Of a stretch of DNA of 64,000 nt, positions 50,984-59,312 are shown piece after piece. The first letter of the stretch is position 1. Each line of letters begins with the position of its first letter. Source of the stretch: Thermovibrio guaymasensis (lineage in GTDB: Bacteria; Aquificota; Aquificia; Desulfurobacteriales; Desulfurobacteriaceae); contig NZ_RBIE01000002.1 of assembly GCF_003633715.1 (NCBI RefSeq), positions 1-64,000 on the forward strand, read 5' to 3'. The notes under the pieces were generated by a model that saw only the letters and a list, made by a program, of their open reading frames with translations, did no database searches and was not told the DNA's origin. The position numbers were made by a program, and so were the translations under genes.

Positions 50984-51303
50984 GCGGAGCAGGCCGTAAG
51001 CCGGGTTCTGTTTTCTGGGGTCATTTATCTGTGCGGCTTACCCGCTGGCATCGGGCGGGCCACCCTCAAGCGCCAGCCTATTTAGCCTTGCTCCGGAAGG
51101 GGGTTGCCGTGCCTTCAACCCTTGCGGGTTGAAGCGGTGGTCTCTTACACCACCCTTTCACCCTTACCACCTTATAGGTGGCGGTTTCGTTTCTGTGGCC
51201 CTTCCGCAGGGTCGCCCCTGCCCGGCTCAACGCCGGCTCCCTGCCCTGTGGAGCCCGGACTTTCCTCTGGCCTCAAGGCCAGCGACCCCTCGTCCTGCTC
51301 CGC
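50984..51303 (-). ncRNA. rnpB: RNase P RNA (bacterial type A)
   Basis: A complete RNase P RNA, about 320 bases on the minus strand. The 5' end GCGGAGCAGG pairs with the 3' CCTGCTCCGC as P1; the universally conserved GAGGAAAGTCCGGGCTC and the late ACAGAACCCGGCTTA are both present, with GGTGAAAGGGTGGTGTAAGAGA in the core. The RNA cuts 5' leaders from pre-tRNAs. No protein gene overlaps it; frames on either strand here are chance. Aquifex aeolicus lacks this RNA, so the organism is not Aquifex. Confidence 0.96.
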
Positions 51304-51310
51304 ACCAAAT

Positions 51311-51316
51311 AATATA
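51311..51316 (-). promoter_or_regulatory. Likely -10 box of rnpB
   Basis: On the minus strand TATATT lies seven bases before the RNase P RNA 5' end, as a -10 should. The -35 region at 17 bp (TAGCAA) is weak and falls within the end of the upstream gene, which could also supply transcripts by read-through. Confidence 0.5.
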
Positions 51317-51329
51317 GGCCAAACAATAC

Positions 51330-51644
51330 CTACTTGCTAACCTCCTTTCCTATCTTCTCCTCCACAGACTTTATCTTCTGAACCAGCCTTCCACTCTTAC
51401 CCTTCCTGATGTCAAACTTAGCTACGCAGTAAACTCTGTTACAGTCTGGCTCAAGAAGAGAGTAAGCTTTCTCAATAATTTTTAAGGCTTCGGCCATGGT
51501 TTCGGTTTCAAAGACCGTTCCCATAGGAGTTAACTTGTAAGGAACTCCGCTCTCATCAATCATCTTTATAATTCTTGCAACGTAAGGACTGACGCTTTCT
51601 CCCTTATCCGTAGGGAACATGGCAAATTCAACTAAAACAGACAT
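51330..51644 (-). CDS. Thiamine-binding-type protein (MTH1187/YkoF-like)
   Basis: A 104-residue protein of the MTH1187/DUF77 family, small proteins with a ferredoxin-like fold that bind thiamine-related ligands in known cases. VLVEFAMFPTDKGESVSPYV and KLTPMGTVFETETMAEALKI are the two conserved stretches. The start is ATG 51644, after GAGGAGGG; a TTG-type extension to 51659 is not needed. It is followed by rnpB on the same strand, and the YjbQ-type gene is just beyond. Confidence 0.88.
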   Translation of the reverse strand: MSVLVEFAMFPTDKGESVSPYVARIIKMIDESGVPYKLTPMGTVFETETMAEALKIIEKAYSLLEPDCNRVYCVAKFDIRKGKSGRLVQKIKSVEEKIGKEVSK

Positions 51645-51671
51645 CTTTACCCTCCTCAAAGTATAACTTCT

Positions 51672-51677
51672 TATAAT
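51672..51677 (+). promoter_or_regulatory. Candidate -10 box for the herA operon
   Basis: A consensus TATAAT sits 27 bases before the HerA start, with GGAGGAAAG between. I see no good -35 partner at 16-18 bp, so it is a candidate only. Confidence 0.4.
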
Positions 51678-51704
51678 TTTAAGTATTCCAACTTAGGAGG
51701 AAAG

Positions 51705-53219
51705 ATGGAACCTCTTGGGATATGCATAGGGGAGCCAACAACTAGGGAAATAGAGTTCGTAAGCTCAAAGAGGGTCCAGCTTGGAGACTACGTTGAGATA
51801 GAGCACGAAAACGGAAGGGTCCTAGCCTTCGTTAAAGAGGTTAAAAGGGTTAACAGGACTTTCGCAGAAGACCTTGAGCCGGAAGAGGCCGAGAAGTTAA
51901 GGAAGTTAACCGGAAACCCATCCTTCTTTAGGGGAAAACTCTCAATCCTCGGAAACCCCGATAGAAGAATGGAGATTCCAAGGGTCCCTCCTGAACCGGG
52001 GACTTACATATATCCAGCCTCAACAGAGACTCTAAGGAAAGTCTTTGGAGAGGATGACGGGAGAAAGATACACTTAGGACACCTCTTAACGAGGCCTGAC
52101 GTTGACGTATTCATAGATATAGACAGCATTGTTTCAAGACACCTTGCAGTCCTTGCAGTTACTGGAGGTGGTAAGTCAAACACGGTTTCGGTAATTCTTG
52201 AGGAGCTCCTAAAAAAGAGTGGAACCGTTCTCGTCTTTGACATGCACGGAGAGTACGTCAACTTTGACCTTAAAGTTGACGGTGCTTCCGTTGTTAACAG
52301 TATAAGGTTAACACTAAACCCTTTAAAGCTAAACTACTACGAGTTTAGACAGTTTGCAAACGTTGATGACAGCTCATACATCCAGGACAGGTACTTAAGA
52401 AGGGCTTTTAAGGAAGCAGTTGAGGACTACAGAAACGGAATTTACGAGGCAGACGAGTTCTGGGGAGTTCTCCTTGGAAAACTCAGGGAGTGGACAGATC
52501 CAGAAGTACACCCAGAGTACAAGGAGGACAGGAAGTCAATAACTGGGGTAATAAACAAAGTTGAGGATATGCAGGAGCTCTACGCAGAGCTCTTTGACCT
52601 TCAGCAGTCAACGATAGTTGAACAGATTGAATTTGGAAGGCTTAACGTTATAGACCTATCCCACGTTGACGAGAAAATAGCAGACATAGTAGTAAGCCAC
52701 GTCCTGAGGAATATCCTTGACGCAAGGAAGAAATACGTAAGGGAGAAGGAAGGAGGCCTTGAGTTTCCCCTCTTAACGGTCCTTGAAGAGGCCCACATAC
52801 TTGCATCTTCAACAATCAACACAAAGTCAAGGTACTGGATCTCAAGAATCGCAAGGGAAGGAAGAAAGTTTGGACTTGGGCTATGCCTCGTAACTCAAAG
52901 GCCTAAAGCCCTTGACTCAAACGCCCTCTCCCAGGCCAACAATATGGTAATTCTCAAGTTAGTTGAACCTGGAGACCAGAAACACGTTCAACAGGCTTCA
53001 GAATCCTTAAGTTCCGACCTCGTTGAACAGCTTCCTTCACTTAACGTAGGTGAAGCCTTAGTTATGGGAACAATGATACCAGTACCTGCCCTGGTAAAGG
53101 TTAAACTTGCAAAATCAAAGAGAGGGGGAACAGACATAAGTGCAGTTGAGGAGTGGAAGAAATTGAAGGAAGATAGGAGTTCAACAAAAAAGGAGCTTGA
53201 CGACTTCTTGGGGTTTTAA
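51705..53219 (+). CDS. herA: HerA-like DNA-translocating ATPase
   Basis: A 504-residue FtsK/HerA-type hexameric ATPase. It has an N-terminal HAS-barrel (about 1-60, GICIGEPTTREIEF), Walker A AVTGGGKSNTV (about residue 151), an Asp/Glu Walker B (LLTVLEEAHILA) and the arginine-finger region RKFGLGLCLVTQRPKALD. HerA works with nuclease NurA in archaeal end resection; no NurA-like gene is next to it. First gene of a plus-strand operon of seven genes ending at 57398. Confidence 0.9.
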   Translation: MEPLGICIGEPTTREIEFVSSKRVQLGDYVEIEHENGRVLAFVKEVKRVNRTFAEDLEPEEAEKLRKLTGNPSFFRGKLSILGNPDRRMEIPRVPPEPGTYIYPASTETLRKVFGEDDGRKIHLGHLLTRPDVDVFIDIDSIVSRHLAVLAVTGGGKSNTVSVILEELLKKSGTVLVFDMHGEYVNFDLKVDGASVVNSIRLTLNPLKLNYYEFRQFANVDDSSYIQDRYLRRAFKEAVEDYRNGIYEADEFWGVLLGKLREWTDPEVHPEYKEDRKSITGVINKVEDMQELYAELFDLQQSTIVEQIEFGRLNVIDLSHVDEKIADIVVSHVLRNILDARKKYVREKEGGLEFPLLTVLEEAHILASSTINTKSRYWISRIAREGRKFGLGLCLVTQRPKALDSNALSQANNMVILKLVEPGDQKHVQQASESLSSDLVEQLPSLNVGEALVMGTMIPVPALVKVKLAKSKRGGTDISAVEEWKKLKEDRSSTKKELDDFLGF

Positions 53220-53222
53220 AGT

Positions 53223-54497
53223 ATGGAATTACTTAAAGAGAAAAAAAGAGTAGCCCTCTACTCAATTCTAGTAAACCTGTTCCTATCTATCTTAAAAATC
53301 TCTGCAGGCATTCTGTCTGGCTCAAAGGTTCTCTTGGCAGACGGCATCCACTCCCTTGCAGACCTTGCTGCAGCCTTTTCTGTCTATGCAGGAATAGTAA
53401 TAGCAAACATGAAAGTAAAGGGTTTTCCCTACGGACTCTACAAAGTTGAGAACATAATCTCCCTAGTTAGTGCCTTTGCCATATTCTTTGCAGGCTATGA
53501 AATAGCAAAAGACTCCCTCTTCTCAGACGAGGTAATCAGAGTAAAGAACCTTCCCCTAGCAGTAGGAGCCGTAGTTTTAACGATCGTCATAACTTACTTC
53601 TTCTCAAGGTATGAGAGAAAAAAGGGAGAAGAACTTAACTCCCCAAGCCTCATCGCCGATTCAGAACACATAAAGACGGATATGTTTTCCTCTCTAGTCG
53701 TTCTGGCTGGAATTGTTGGAAACTACTTAGGCTTCCCAATTATAGAAAAGATAGCAGTAGTAATAATCCTCCTCTTCATATTCCACGCAGGCTATGAAAT
53801 TATGATTGAGGCCTTAAAAGTCCTCCTTGATGCCTCAATAGACAAAAAGACCCTTGATAAAATCAAGGAAACCATACTTTCCCACCCGTTGGTCTACGAA
53901 GTAAAAAGTATCACAGGTAGGAGCTCAGGAAGTTATAAGTTCATAGAGGCAGAAGTCTCCGTCCTTACAAACGACCTTGAAAAGGCCCACAACATAGTTC
54001 ACGAAGTAGAGGCAAAAGTAAAGAGAGATCACCCCTTCATAGAGAAGATACTAATTCACTTTGAACCTGTTGAGAAGAAGGAAAAGCTCTTTGCAGTTCC
54101 CGTTGAAGGGGATAGAGTCTGCGGTAAGTTTGCAGAGTGTCCAGAAATACTCTTTTTAAAGAACGAAAACGGGAAATTAAAAGAGATTAAGAGAATAAAG
54201 AATCCTGTAGCTAACCTGAAGTTTGGAAAATGTATAGAACTAACGGAGTTATTAGCTAAAGAGGGTGTAGACTGTGTAGCAGTTAACAACTTACCCTTAG
54301 GTAAGGGGGTAATTTACGCCCTTTCGGCTTACAATATAGGTATGAAACTGATACCTACTGAGGAACTAACGAGTTTCATTAAACAGCTGGAGAGAGAACC
54401 TTACTGTGAACCTCCACTGGCAGTTTGGAACTCCCACGCTTGTGACATCAATCCGGAGGAGAGAGTTGAAGGCACAGGAACTGATAGAGAGAGATAG
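53223..54497 (+). CDS. Cation diffusion facilitator fused to a NifX/FeMo-Co-binding-like domain
   Basis: The N-terminal 200 residues are a CDF transporter with six transmembrane helices and the metal motifs DGIHSLADLAAAF and ADSEHIKTDMFSS, followed by a cytoplasmic regulatory domain (about 205-285) with LDASIDKKTLDKIKETIL. The C-terminal 110 residues (about 290-424) resemble the dinitrogenase iron-molybdenum cofactor-binding fold: AVPVEGDRVCGKFAECPEIL then GKCIELTELLAKEGVDCVAV. The metal is likely Fe, Zn or Mn. The fusion is uncommon. It overlaps the NYN gene by 32 bp. Confidence 0.87.
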   Translation: MELLKEKKRVALYSILVNLFLSILKISAGILSGSKVLLADGIHSLADLAAAFSVYAGIVIANMKVKGFPYGLYKVENIISLVSAFAIFFAGYEIAKDSLFSDEVIRVKNLPLAVGAVVLTIVITYFFSRYERKKGEELNSPSLIADSEHIKTDMFSSLVVLAGIVGNYLGFPIIEKIAVVIILLFIFHAGYEIMIEALKVLLDASIDKKTLDKIKETILSHPLVYEVKSITGRSSGSYKFIEAEVSVLTNDLEKAHNIVHEVEAKVKRDHPFIEKILIHFEPVEKKEKLFAVPVEGDRVCGKFAECPEILFLKNENGKLKEIKRIKNPVANLKFGKCIELTELLAKEGVDCVAVNNLPLGKGVIYALSAYNIGMKLIPTEELTSFIKQLEREPYCEPPLAVWNSHACDINPEERVEGTGTDRER

Positions 54498-55014
54498 GCA
54501 CCTAAACAACCTATCTGTTGGAGTTCTTGTAGATATGCAGAATATCTACTACGGTGCAAAGAACTCCTTAAGGAGGAGAGTTGACTTTAAAAAGCTCCTT
54601 CAAGTAGCCGTTAGAGGTAGGAAGCTATATAGAGCCATAGCTTACTTAGTTGACCTTGAAAGGGTCAACCAAGACGGTTTCATCCACGTTTTAAGGAGTA
54701 TAGGCTACGAGGTAAAGTTAAAGGAACCGAAGAAGTTTTACAACTGGGACAGAGTAGAGTACAAAGCCGACTGGGACATGGGAATTGCAATAGACGCAAT
54801 TGCAATGGCAGAAAACGGAAAAGTTGACGTTGTCGTTTTAATGAGCGGAGACGGAGACTTTATAGACCTTATAAACTTCCTTAAAGCAAAAGGAATAAAA
54901 GTAGAAGTAATTTCATTTAAAAGCATAACGGCAAAGGAGATAATTCAGTCGGCAAACGAGTACATTGACCTTGAGGAAATTGCAGACTTCATAATATTAG
55001 GGGAAGAATCATGA
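54466..55014 (+). CDS. NYN/LabA-like PIN-type nuclease
   Basis: A 182-residue protein with the NYN fold, related to PIN and FLAP nucleases. Acidic residues in VLVDMQNIYYG, ADWDMGIAIDAIAM and LMSGDGDFIDLINFLKAKG form the presumed metal site for RNA cleavage. TTG 54466 has GGAGGA at the right spacing; an upstream ATG (54406) lies inside the CDF gene and would add an unlikely tail. It overlaps that gene by 32 bp and the next by ATGA. The substrate is unknown. Confidence 0.88.
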   Translation: MKAQELIERDRHLNNLSVGVLVDMQNIYYGAKNSLRRRVDFKKLLQVAVRGRKLYRAIAYLVDLERVNQDGFIHVLRSIGYEVKLKEPKKFYNWDRVEYKADWDMGIAIDAIAMAENGKVDVVVLMSGDGDFIDLINFLKAKGIKVEVISFKSITAKEIIQSANEYIDLEEIADFIILGEES

Positions 55015-55655
55015 AGGCAGTAATAATACCCAGCGGTCCAATTTTAGTAAACACTGCTTTAGCCTGGGACGAAGAGAGCAGAGAAGCCATGTTAGTTGAC
55101 CCTGGAGATAAAAGGTCTGTTGAAGAGGCTAAGGACATAATCGATAGGGAAGAACTAACCGTTAAGTACATAGTTAATACCCACGAACACCCTGATCATA
55201 CAGCTGCAAACTCATGGGCAAAGCTCTACTTCCCAAATGCTGAACTGCTAATGCACCCTCAAGCTGCCAAAGACCTTAACTTCTGGACTGAGAGCGAGAT
55301 CGGACAAATGGCTGGAGCAGAGTACTCCCCTCAACCTGACAGGACAATTGAAGAAGGAGACGAGTTAAAGCTTGGGAGTAAAAGTTTTAAAGTACTCCAC
55401 ACTCCCGGTCACTCCCCAGGAAGTATAGTCCTATACTGTCCCCAAGAGAAGATAGCCTTGGTAGGAGACCTAATCTTTAAAGGAAGTATCGGAAGGTACG
55501 ACCTGCCTAAGAGCGATTACTCCCAACTAAAGAGCTCTATCTTTAAAGTCTTAAACGAGCTTGATCCCAAAACGAAGTTAATCACCGGCCACGGGGAAAG
55601 CACAACTTTGGAGAGAGAACTTAAGGAAAACCCCTTTATCTCAGGGCTATTTTAG
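55011..55655 (+). CDS. Metallo-beta-lactamase-fold hydrolase (glyoxalase II-like)
   Basis: A 214-residue zinc hydrolase with THEHPDHTAANSWA, HTPGHSPGSIVLY, VGDLIFKGSIGR and TGHGEST. The order of metal ligands is that of hydroxyacylglutathione hydrolase-like proteins, but the specific substrate (thioester, persulfide or other) is not decidable. It starts in ATGA overlap with the NYN gene and ends one base before the next start. Confidence 0.87.
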   Translation: MKAVIIPSGPILVNTALAWDEESREAMLVDPGDKRSVEEAKDIIDREELTVKYIVNTHEHPDHTAANSWAKLYFPNAELLMHPQAAKDLNFWTESEIGQMAGAEYSPQPDRTIEEGDELKLGSKSFKVLHTPGHSPGSIVLYCPQEKIALVGDLIFKGSIGRYDLPKSDYSQLKSSIFKVLNELDPKTKLITGHGESTTLERELKENPFISGLF

Positions 55656-56168
55656 ATGACGGCAGGAACCCATATAATTGGAGCAATAGTTTTGGCCTCA
55701 GCACTTAAACTTCCCCTTATTCCGGCTGTTGTCGGAGCTCTCATTCCAGACGTTGACCTCAAGAAGGGCCTTCCAAAGTTTAGGCAAAATAGAACCCTCT
55801 TTAACAGCCATAGGGGAATAACTCACCACATTTTAATACTTCCAGTTCTCCTCTTTATCAGTGTTGTCGTTAAAGACTTCCTAAATCAACAGATAGGAAT
55901 CTACTTACTATCCTTCTCCGTAGGTTACGCTTCTCACCTACTCCTTGACTTGTTAACTCCTTTAGGAATCCCTTACAAAACAAAATACTACCCACGACTT
56001 TCATTAAAACTTTTTAGAACGGGAAGAATCGGTGAGATTTTTGTTATACTTGCACTTGTAGCTTTAATGATAGTTCAGGTAAAAACTGGCAGTCTTAACT
56101 TCAACTCTTTCTTCGGGGAAAAGATAACAAAAACTTTAAAGGAGGTTTCGTATGAAATTCTTCATTGA
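55656..56168 (+). CDS. YdjM-type membrane-bound metal-dependent hydrolase
   Basis: A 170-residue membrane protein with [11 protein letters not shown] and [14 protein letters not shown], the His/Asp-rich motifs of the YdjM/LexA-regulated membrane-bound metal hydrolase family (DUF457). Three to four hydrophobic helices. E. coli YdjM is SOS-controlled; no LexA box is visible here. ATG 55656 directly follows the stop codon of the MBL gene. It overlaps the aldolase gene by 17 bp. Confidence 0.86.
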   Translation: MTAGTHIIGAIVLASALKLPLIPAVVGALIPDVDLKKGLPKFRQNRTLFNSHRGITHHILILPVLLFISVVVKDFLNQQIGIYLLSFSVGYASHLLLDLLTPLGIPYKTKYYPRLSLKLFRTGRIGEIFVILALVALMIVQVKTGSLNFNSFFGEKITKTLKEVSYEILH

Positions 56169-56814
56169 TACTGCAGATATTAACGAGATAAGAGAAGCCC
56201 TTGAAATGGGCATGGTAGATGGAGTTACTACAAACCCTACCTTAATATCAAAGACAGGAAGACCTTTTATGGAAGTTGCTAAGGAAATAGTTGACCTTGT
56301 TCCAGGACCAGTCAGCCTTGAAGTGGTAAGCCTTGATACTCAAGGAATGGTTGATGAAGCAAGGATCCTTTCAAAGTTGGGAGAGAACGTAGTAATAAAG
56401 ATCCCTATGACGACGGAAGGCTTAAAGGCAGTTAAAATACTCTCAGAGGAAGGAATAAAGACAAACGTTACCCTCGTATTCTCTCCCTTACAGGCACTTT
56501 TAGCTGCAAAGGCTGGAGCTACTTACGTTTCACCCTTCGTAGGTAGGCTTGACGATATAGGACACAACGGAATGGAACTTATAGAGCAGATAGTTCAGAT
56601 CTTTGATAACTACATGTTTGACACCGAAATAATCGTAGCTAGTATAAGACACCCTCAACACGTCCTCCAAGCGGCATTAATCGGTGCAGATATCGCAACT
56701 ATTCCATTTAAAGTAATCAAACAGCTTTCAAAACATCCGTTAACCGACACAGGAATAGAGAGGTTCCTTGAGGACTGGGCAAAGGTTCCAGATAAGGATG
56801 AAATTTTTAAGTAA
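56152..56814 (+). CDS. Transaldolase-like fructose-6-phosphate aldolase family protein
   Basis: A small transaldolase (TalC/FSA family) of 220 residues, forming a Schiff base with Lys83 in [12 protein letters not shown]. The conserved [21 protein letters not shown] and [11 protein letters not shown] begin the barrel; [27 protein letters not shown] follows across two lines of the fold. It may act as transaldolase in the non-oxidative pentose phosphate pathway or as an aldolase on fructose-6-phosphate; sequence cannot decide. ATG 56152 follows GGAGG. Confidence 0.93.
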   Translation: MKFFIDTADINEIREALEMGMVDGVTTNPTLISKTGRPFMEVAKEIVDLVPGPVSLEVVSLDTQGMVDEARILSKLGENVVIKIPMTTEGLKAVKILSEEGIKTNVTLVFSPLQALLAAKAGATYVSPFVGRLDDIGHNGMELIEQIVQIFDNYMFDTEIIVASIRHPQHVLQAALIGADIATIPFKVIKQLSKHPLTDTGIERFLEDWAKVPDKDEIFK

Positions 56815-56840
56815 CCTTAAAGGTGGGAGGCGGGAAATAG

Positions 56841-57398
56841 ATGAATACTGGAATTGAGAAGATAAAACAAGCTTTTAGGCTCCTTAAAGAGAGTTTAAAG
56901 GAACTTGATGAAGTTGAGTACTTAGTGGAGCTCCTTGGAAAGGAACTTGAAGAGTACAGAGAGTTAATAGATAAAGAGTCCTTCATTCCTAAAGCGAAAT
57001 TCGTTAAGCAAAGAATTTATAGGATGATAGAAAGGTCAAAGTATACTAGTGAAGAGAGCTTAGGATGTGTAGGAGTTAAGCTTTCTTTGGTAGGGGAAAT
57101 CCCACCAGCAGACAGGCATTCTATAATAACCTACATAGCAACCTACATTGACGGTCACATAAGACCTTACGATATGCTCTTCCTCGTTGATGAAACGTTA
57201 ATTGGAATAGTCTTCCCACTGAAGAACAGAGGAGATATAGAAGTTGTCTTAGATAGACTTAAAAACATGCTCTTAAACTTAAGAGCAAAAACTTACAGCG
57301 ACAGAAATGTCCTAATAAACTTTAAGCTTGGATCTTTCTTTATTGATAAAGATTCAACCGCTGACGATGTATTTAACAAGCTAAGACAAATGGGGTAG
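56841..57398 (+). CDS. Degenerate GGDEF-domain protein
   Basis: A 185-residue protein with an N-terminal helical segment (about 1-70) and a C-terminal domain that aligns with GGDEF. The stretch beginning at Arg108 (RPYDMLFLVDETLIGIVFP) lines up residue by residue with the usual RPxDxxxRxGGDEFxxxxP, so the GGDEF signature reads DETLI. The domain cannot make c-di-GMP and may be a sensor or protein-binding remnant. ATG 56841 behind GGGAGGCGGG. Last gene of the herA operon; its stop codon is inside the terminator hairpin. Confidence 0.75.
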   Translation: MNTGIEKIKQAFRLLKESLKELDEVEYLVELLGKELEEYRELIDKESFIPKAKFVKQRIYRMIERSKYTSEESLGCVGVKLSLVGEIPPADRHSIITYIATYIDGHIRPYDMLFLVDETLIGIVFPLKNRGDIEVVLDRLKNMLLNLRAKTYSDRNVLINFKLGSFFIDKDSTADDVFNKLRQMG

Positions 57399-57414
57399 CA
57401 ATGCTACCCCATTT
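57388..57414. terminator. Bidirectional terminator between the GGDEF-type gene and khpA
   Basis: AAATGGGGTAGC (57388-57399) and GCTACCCCATTT (57403-57414) form a perfect 12-bp stem with loop AAT. It contains the stop codon of the upstream gene and ends just before khpA's stop on the minus strand, so it probably serves both. The T-run is short (ATTTATTA). Confidence 0.75.
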
Positions 57415-57423
57415 ATTAGGGAA

Positions 57424-57663
57424 CTACTCAATAATTTCAAGAACGGCCCTTTTACCCATCTTAGTAGCAGCAGCTGAAAGGAGCGTTCTTAAAGCTTTTG
57501 CAGTCCTACCCTGCCTTCCAATAACTTTACCCAGGTCTGCAGGTGCAACCTTCAGTTCAATAACAATAGTCCTCTCTCCTTCAGTTTCTGTTACCTGAAC
57601 CTGATCCGGATTATCAACGAGCCTCTTTGCTACACACTCTACCATCTCTTTGAGCGCAGACAT
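57424..57663 (-). CDS. khpA: KH-domain RNA-binding protein KhpA
   Basis: A 79-residue one-domain KH protein. The RNA-binding [18 protein letters not shown] loop is intact. KhpA binds RNAs and, in Streptococcus, controls cell elongation with KhpB; its position just after rpsP in the ffh-rpsP-khpA order is typical across bacteria. ATG 57663 has GGAGGTAGGAG upstream. Confidence 0.94.
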   Translation of the reverse strand: MSALKEMVECVAKRLVDNPDQVQVTETEGERTIVIELKVAPADLGKVIGRQGRTAKALRTLLSAAATKMGKRAVLEIIE

Positions 57664-57674
57664 CTCCTACCTCC

Positions 57675-57905
57675 TTACTGAAGAACCTTCTTAATTAGTG
57701 AAGCAACTCTCGGAGTCGGTTTAGCACCTTTACTGAGCCACTCCTTAACTTTTTCAACGTCCAGCTGAAGTTCTTTAGACTTAGGGTTATAGGTACCGAG
57801 GATATCAACGGCCCTTCCGTCCCTCTTTGACATAGCTTCTGCTACAACTATCTTGTAGATAGGGAGCTTCTTCCTTCCCATCTTTTTAAGCCTTATCTTA
57901 ACCAA
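57675..57905 (-). CDS. rpsP: 30S ribosomal protein S16
   Basis: S16 of the small ribosomal subunit, 76 residues. The start MVKIRLKKMGRKKLPIYKI is unmistakable and the KEWLSKGAKPT stretch follows. The neighbour order ffh-rpsP-khpA is standard; rimM and trmD, often next, are absent here. ATG/TTG near 57905 with GGAGGAGAG upstream. Confidence 0.97.
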   Translation of the reverse strand: MVKIRLKKMGRKKLPIYKIVVAEAMSKRDGRAVDILGTYNPKSKELQLDVEKVKEWLSKGAKPTPRVASLIKKVLQ

Positions 57906-57965
57906 GGCTCTCCTCCTTTGAAGTTTTGATGGGTAATTTTATCCCAAAACTAATTTAGTTCAAGC

Positions 57966-59312
57966 TTAAATAAAGGGAAAGGGAAACTTTCCTCCTTTCT
58001 TTGCCATCTTCTTCTGCATCTTCCTCATCTGCTTCATTGCCATCTTTGCCTGAACAAACTGCTTTAAAAGTGCGTCAACTTCTTTAACACTCGTACCGCT
58101 ACCCCTTGCTATTCTCCTCTTCCTGCTTGCATTTATTATCGCGTGGTTCCTCCTCTCCTCAGGGGTCATTGAGTTAATTATGGCCTCTATTCTCTTTAGC
58201 TTCTTATCGTCTATAACCTGCTGAAGCTGTTTAAGCATCTTTTGACTACCAAGCCCAGGAATCATCCTGATTATCTGCTGTATTGGTCCAAGCCTCTGAA
58301 TCATCTTCAACTGTTGACGGAAGTCCTCAAGGGTAAACTCTCCAGAGAGTAACTTTTCCTGCATAGAAAGAGCTTCTCTCTCATCTATAACCTCTTGAGC
58401 TTTCTCAACCAGAGAAACTATATCTCCCATTCCTAAAATCCGTGAAGCTACCCTTTCAGGGTAGAAAGGCTCAAAGTCCTCTATCTTCTCACCAGTACCG
58501 GCAAACTTTATAGGCTTACCGGTAACTCCTTTTACTGAGAGGGCAACACCTCCGCGAGCGTCTGAATCCATTTTTGTTAGGATTATTCCGGTCATACCAA
58601 CCGATTCGTCAAAGGCCTTAGCAATGTTAACTGCCTCCTGACCGGTCATTGAATCAATAACGAAAAGGGTCTCATCAGGGTTAACCTCCTCCTTGATCCT
58701 CCTCGCTTCTTCCAGGAGCTCCTGGTCAATGTGGAGCCTTCCAGCAGTATCAACTATAAGGACATCGTAACCTTCATCCTTTGCCTTCTTTAAGGCATCC
58801 TTAGCTATCTTTACAGCATCCCTCTCCCCCTCTTCTAGGAAAACAGGAACGCCTATTTTATCCCCGAGCTTTTTAAGCTGTAGCATAGCAGCAGGCCTAT
58901 AGACGTCTGCCGATGTAGCTAAAACCTTCTTTCCCTGCTTTTTCAAGTAGTTAGCAAGCTTTGCAGCCGTCGTCGTCTTACCTGAACCCTGAAGTCCAAT
59001 TAGGAGGATAACTGCAGGTTTACCTTTTAGCTCTAGCTTGGCTGACTCTCCACCAAGGACTTCAACGAGCTCATCGTGGACTATCTTTACAAGCTGCTGA
59101 GCTGGATTAACACCCTTAATAACCTCTGCTCCAAGGGCCTTTTCCTTAATATCCTTTATAAAGTTTGAAACAACCTTATAGTTTACGTCAGCCTCAAGGA
59201 GTGCAAGCTTAATTTCCCTCAAACCTTTCTCTAAGGTCTCCTCATCTATCCTACCCTTCCTTCCTATTTTCTCTATTACGGACTGAACTCTCTCAGCCAA
59301 AGCATCAAACAT
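57966..59312 (-). CDS. ffh: Signal recognition particle GTPase Ffh
   Basis: Ffh is the protein of the bacterial SRP, which targets membrane proteins cotranslationally. The 448 residues include the N domain, the G domain with GLQGSGKTTTAAKLA, DTAGRLHID and TKMDSDARGG, and the Met-rich M domain (about 300-430, MIPGLGSQKMLKQL) that binds 4.5S RNA and signal peptides. No 4.5S RNA gene is seen in the window. Start at ATG 59312, one base after the upstream stop. Confidence 0.97.
   Translation of the reverse strand: MFDALAERVQSVIEKIGRKGRIDEETLEKGLREIKLALLEADVNYKVVSNFIKDIKEKALGAEVIKGVNPAQQLVKIVHDELVEVLGGESAKLELKGKPAVILLIGLQGSGKTTTAAKLANYLKKQGKKVLATSADVYRPAAMLQLKKLGDKIGVPVFLEEGERDAVKIAKDALKKAKDEGYDVLIVDTAGRLHIDQELLEEARRIKEEVNPDETLFVIDSMTGQEAVNIAKAFDESVGMTGIILTKMDSDARGGVALSVKGVTGKPIKFAGTGEKIEDFEPFYPERVASRILGMGDIVSLVEKAQEVIDEREALSMQEKLLSGEFTLEDFRQQLKMIQRLGPIQQIIRMIPGLGSQKMLKQLQQVIDDKKLKRIEAIINSMTPEERRNHAIINASRKRRIARGSGTSVKEVDALLKQFVQAKMAMKQMRKMQKKMAKKGGKFPFPFI

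Noticed and set aside
51104-51340. Two plus-strand frames over rnpB
   Set aside because: They lie across the RNase P RNA gene on the opposite strand; the Pro/Ser-rich products reflect its GC-rich helices.
51645-51704. TPP riboswitch near the thiamine-binding-type gene
   Set aside because: The gap is about 60 bp and lacks the conserved TPP core sequences; only a -10-like TATAAT is visible.
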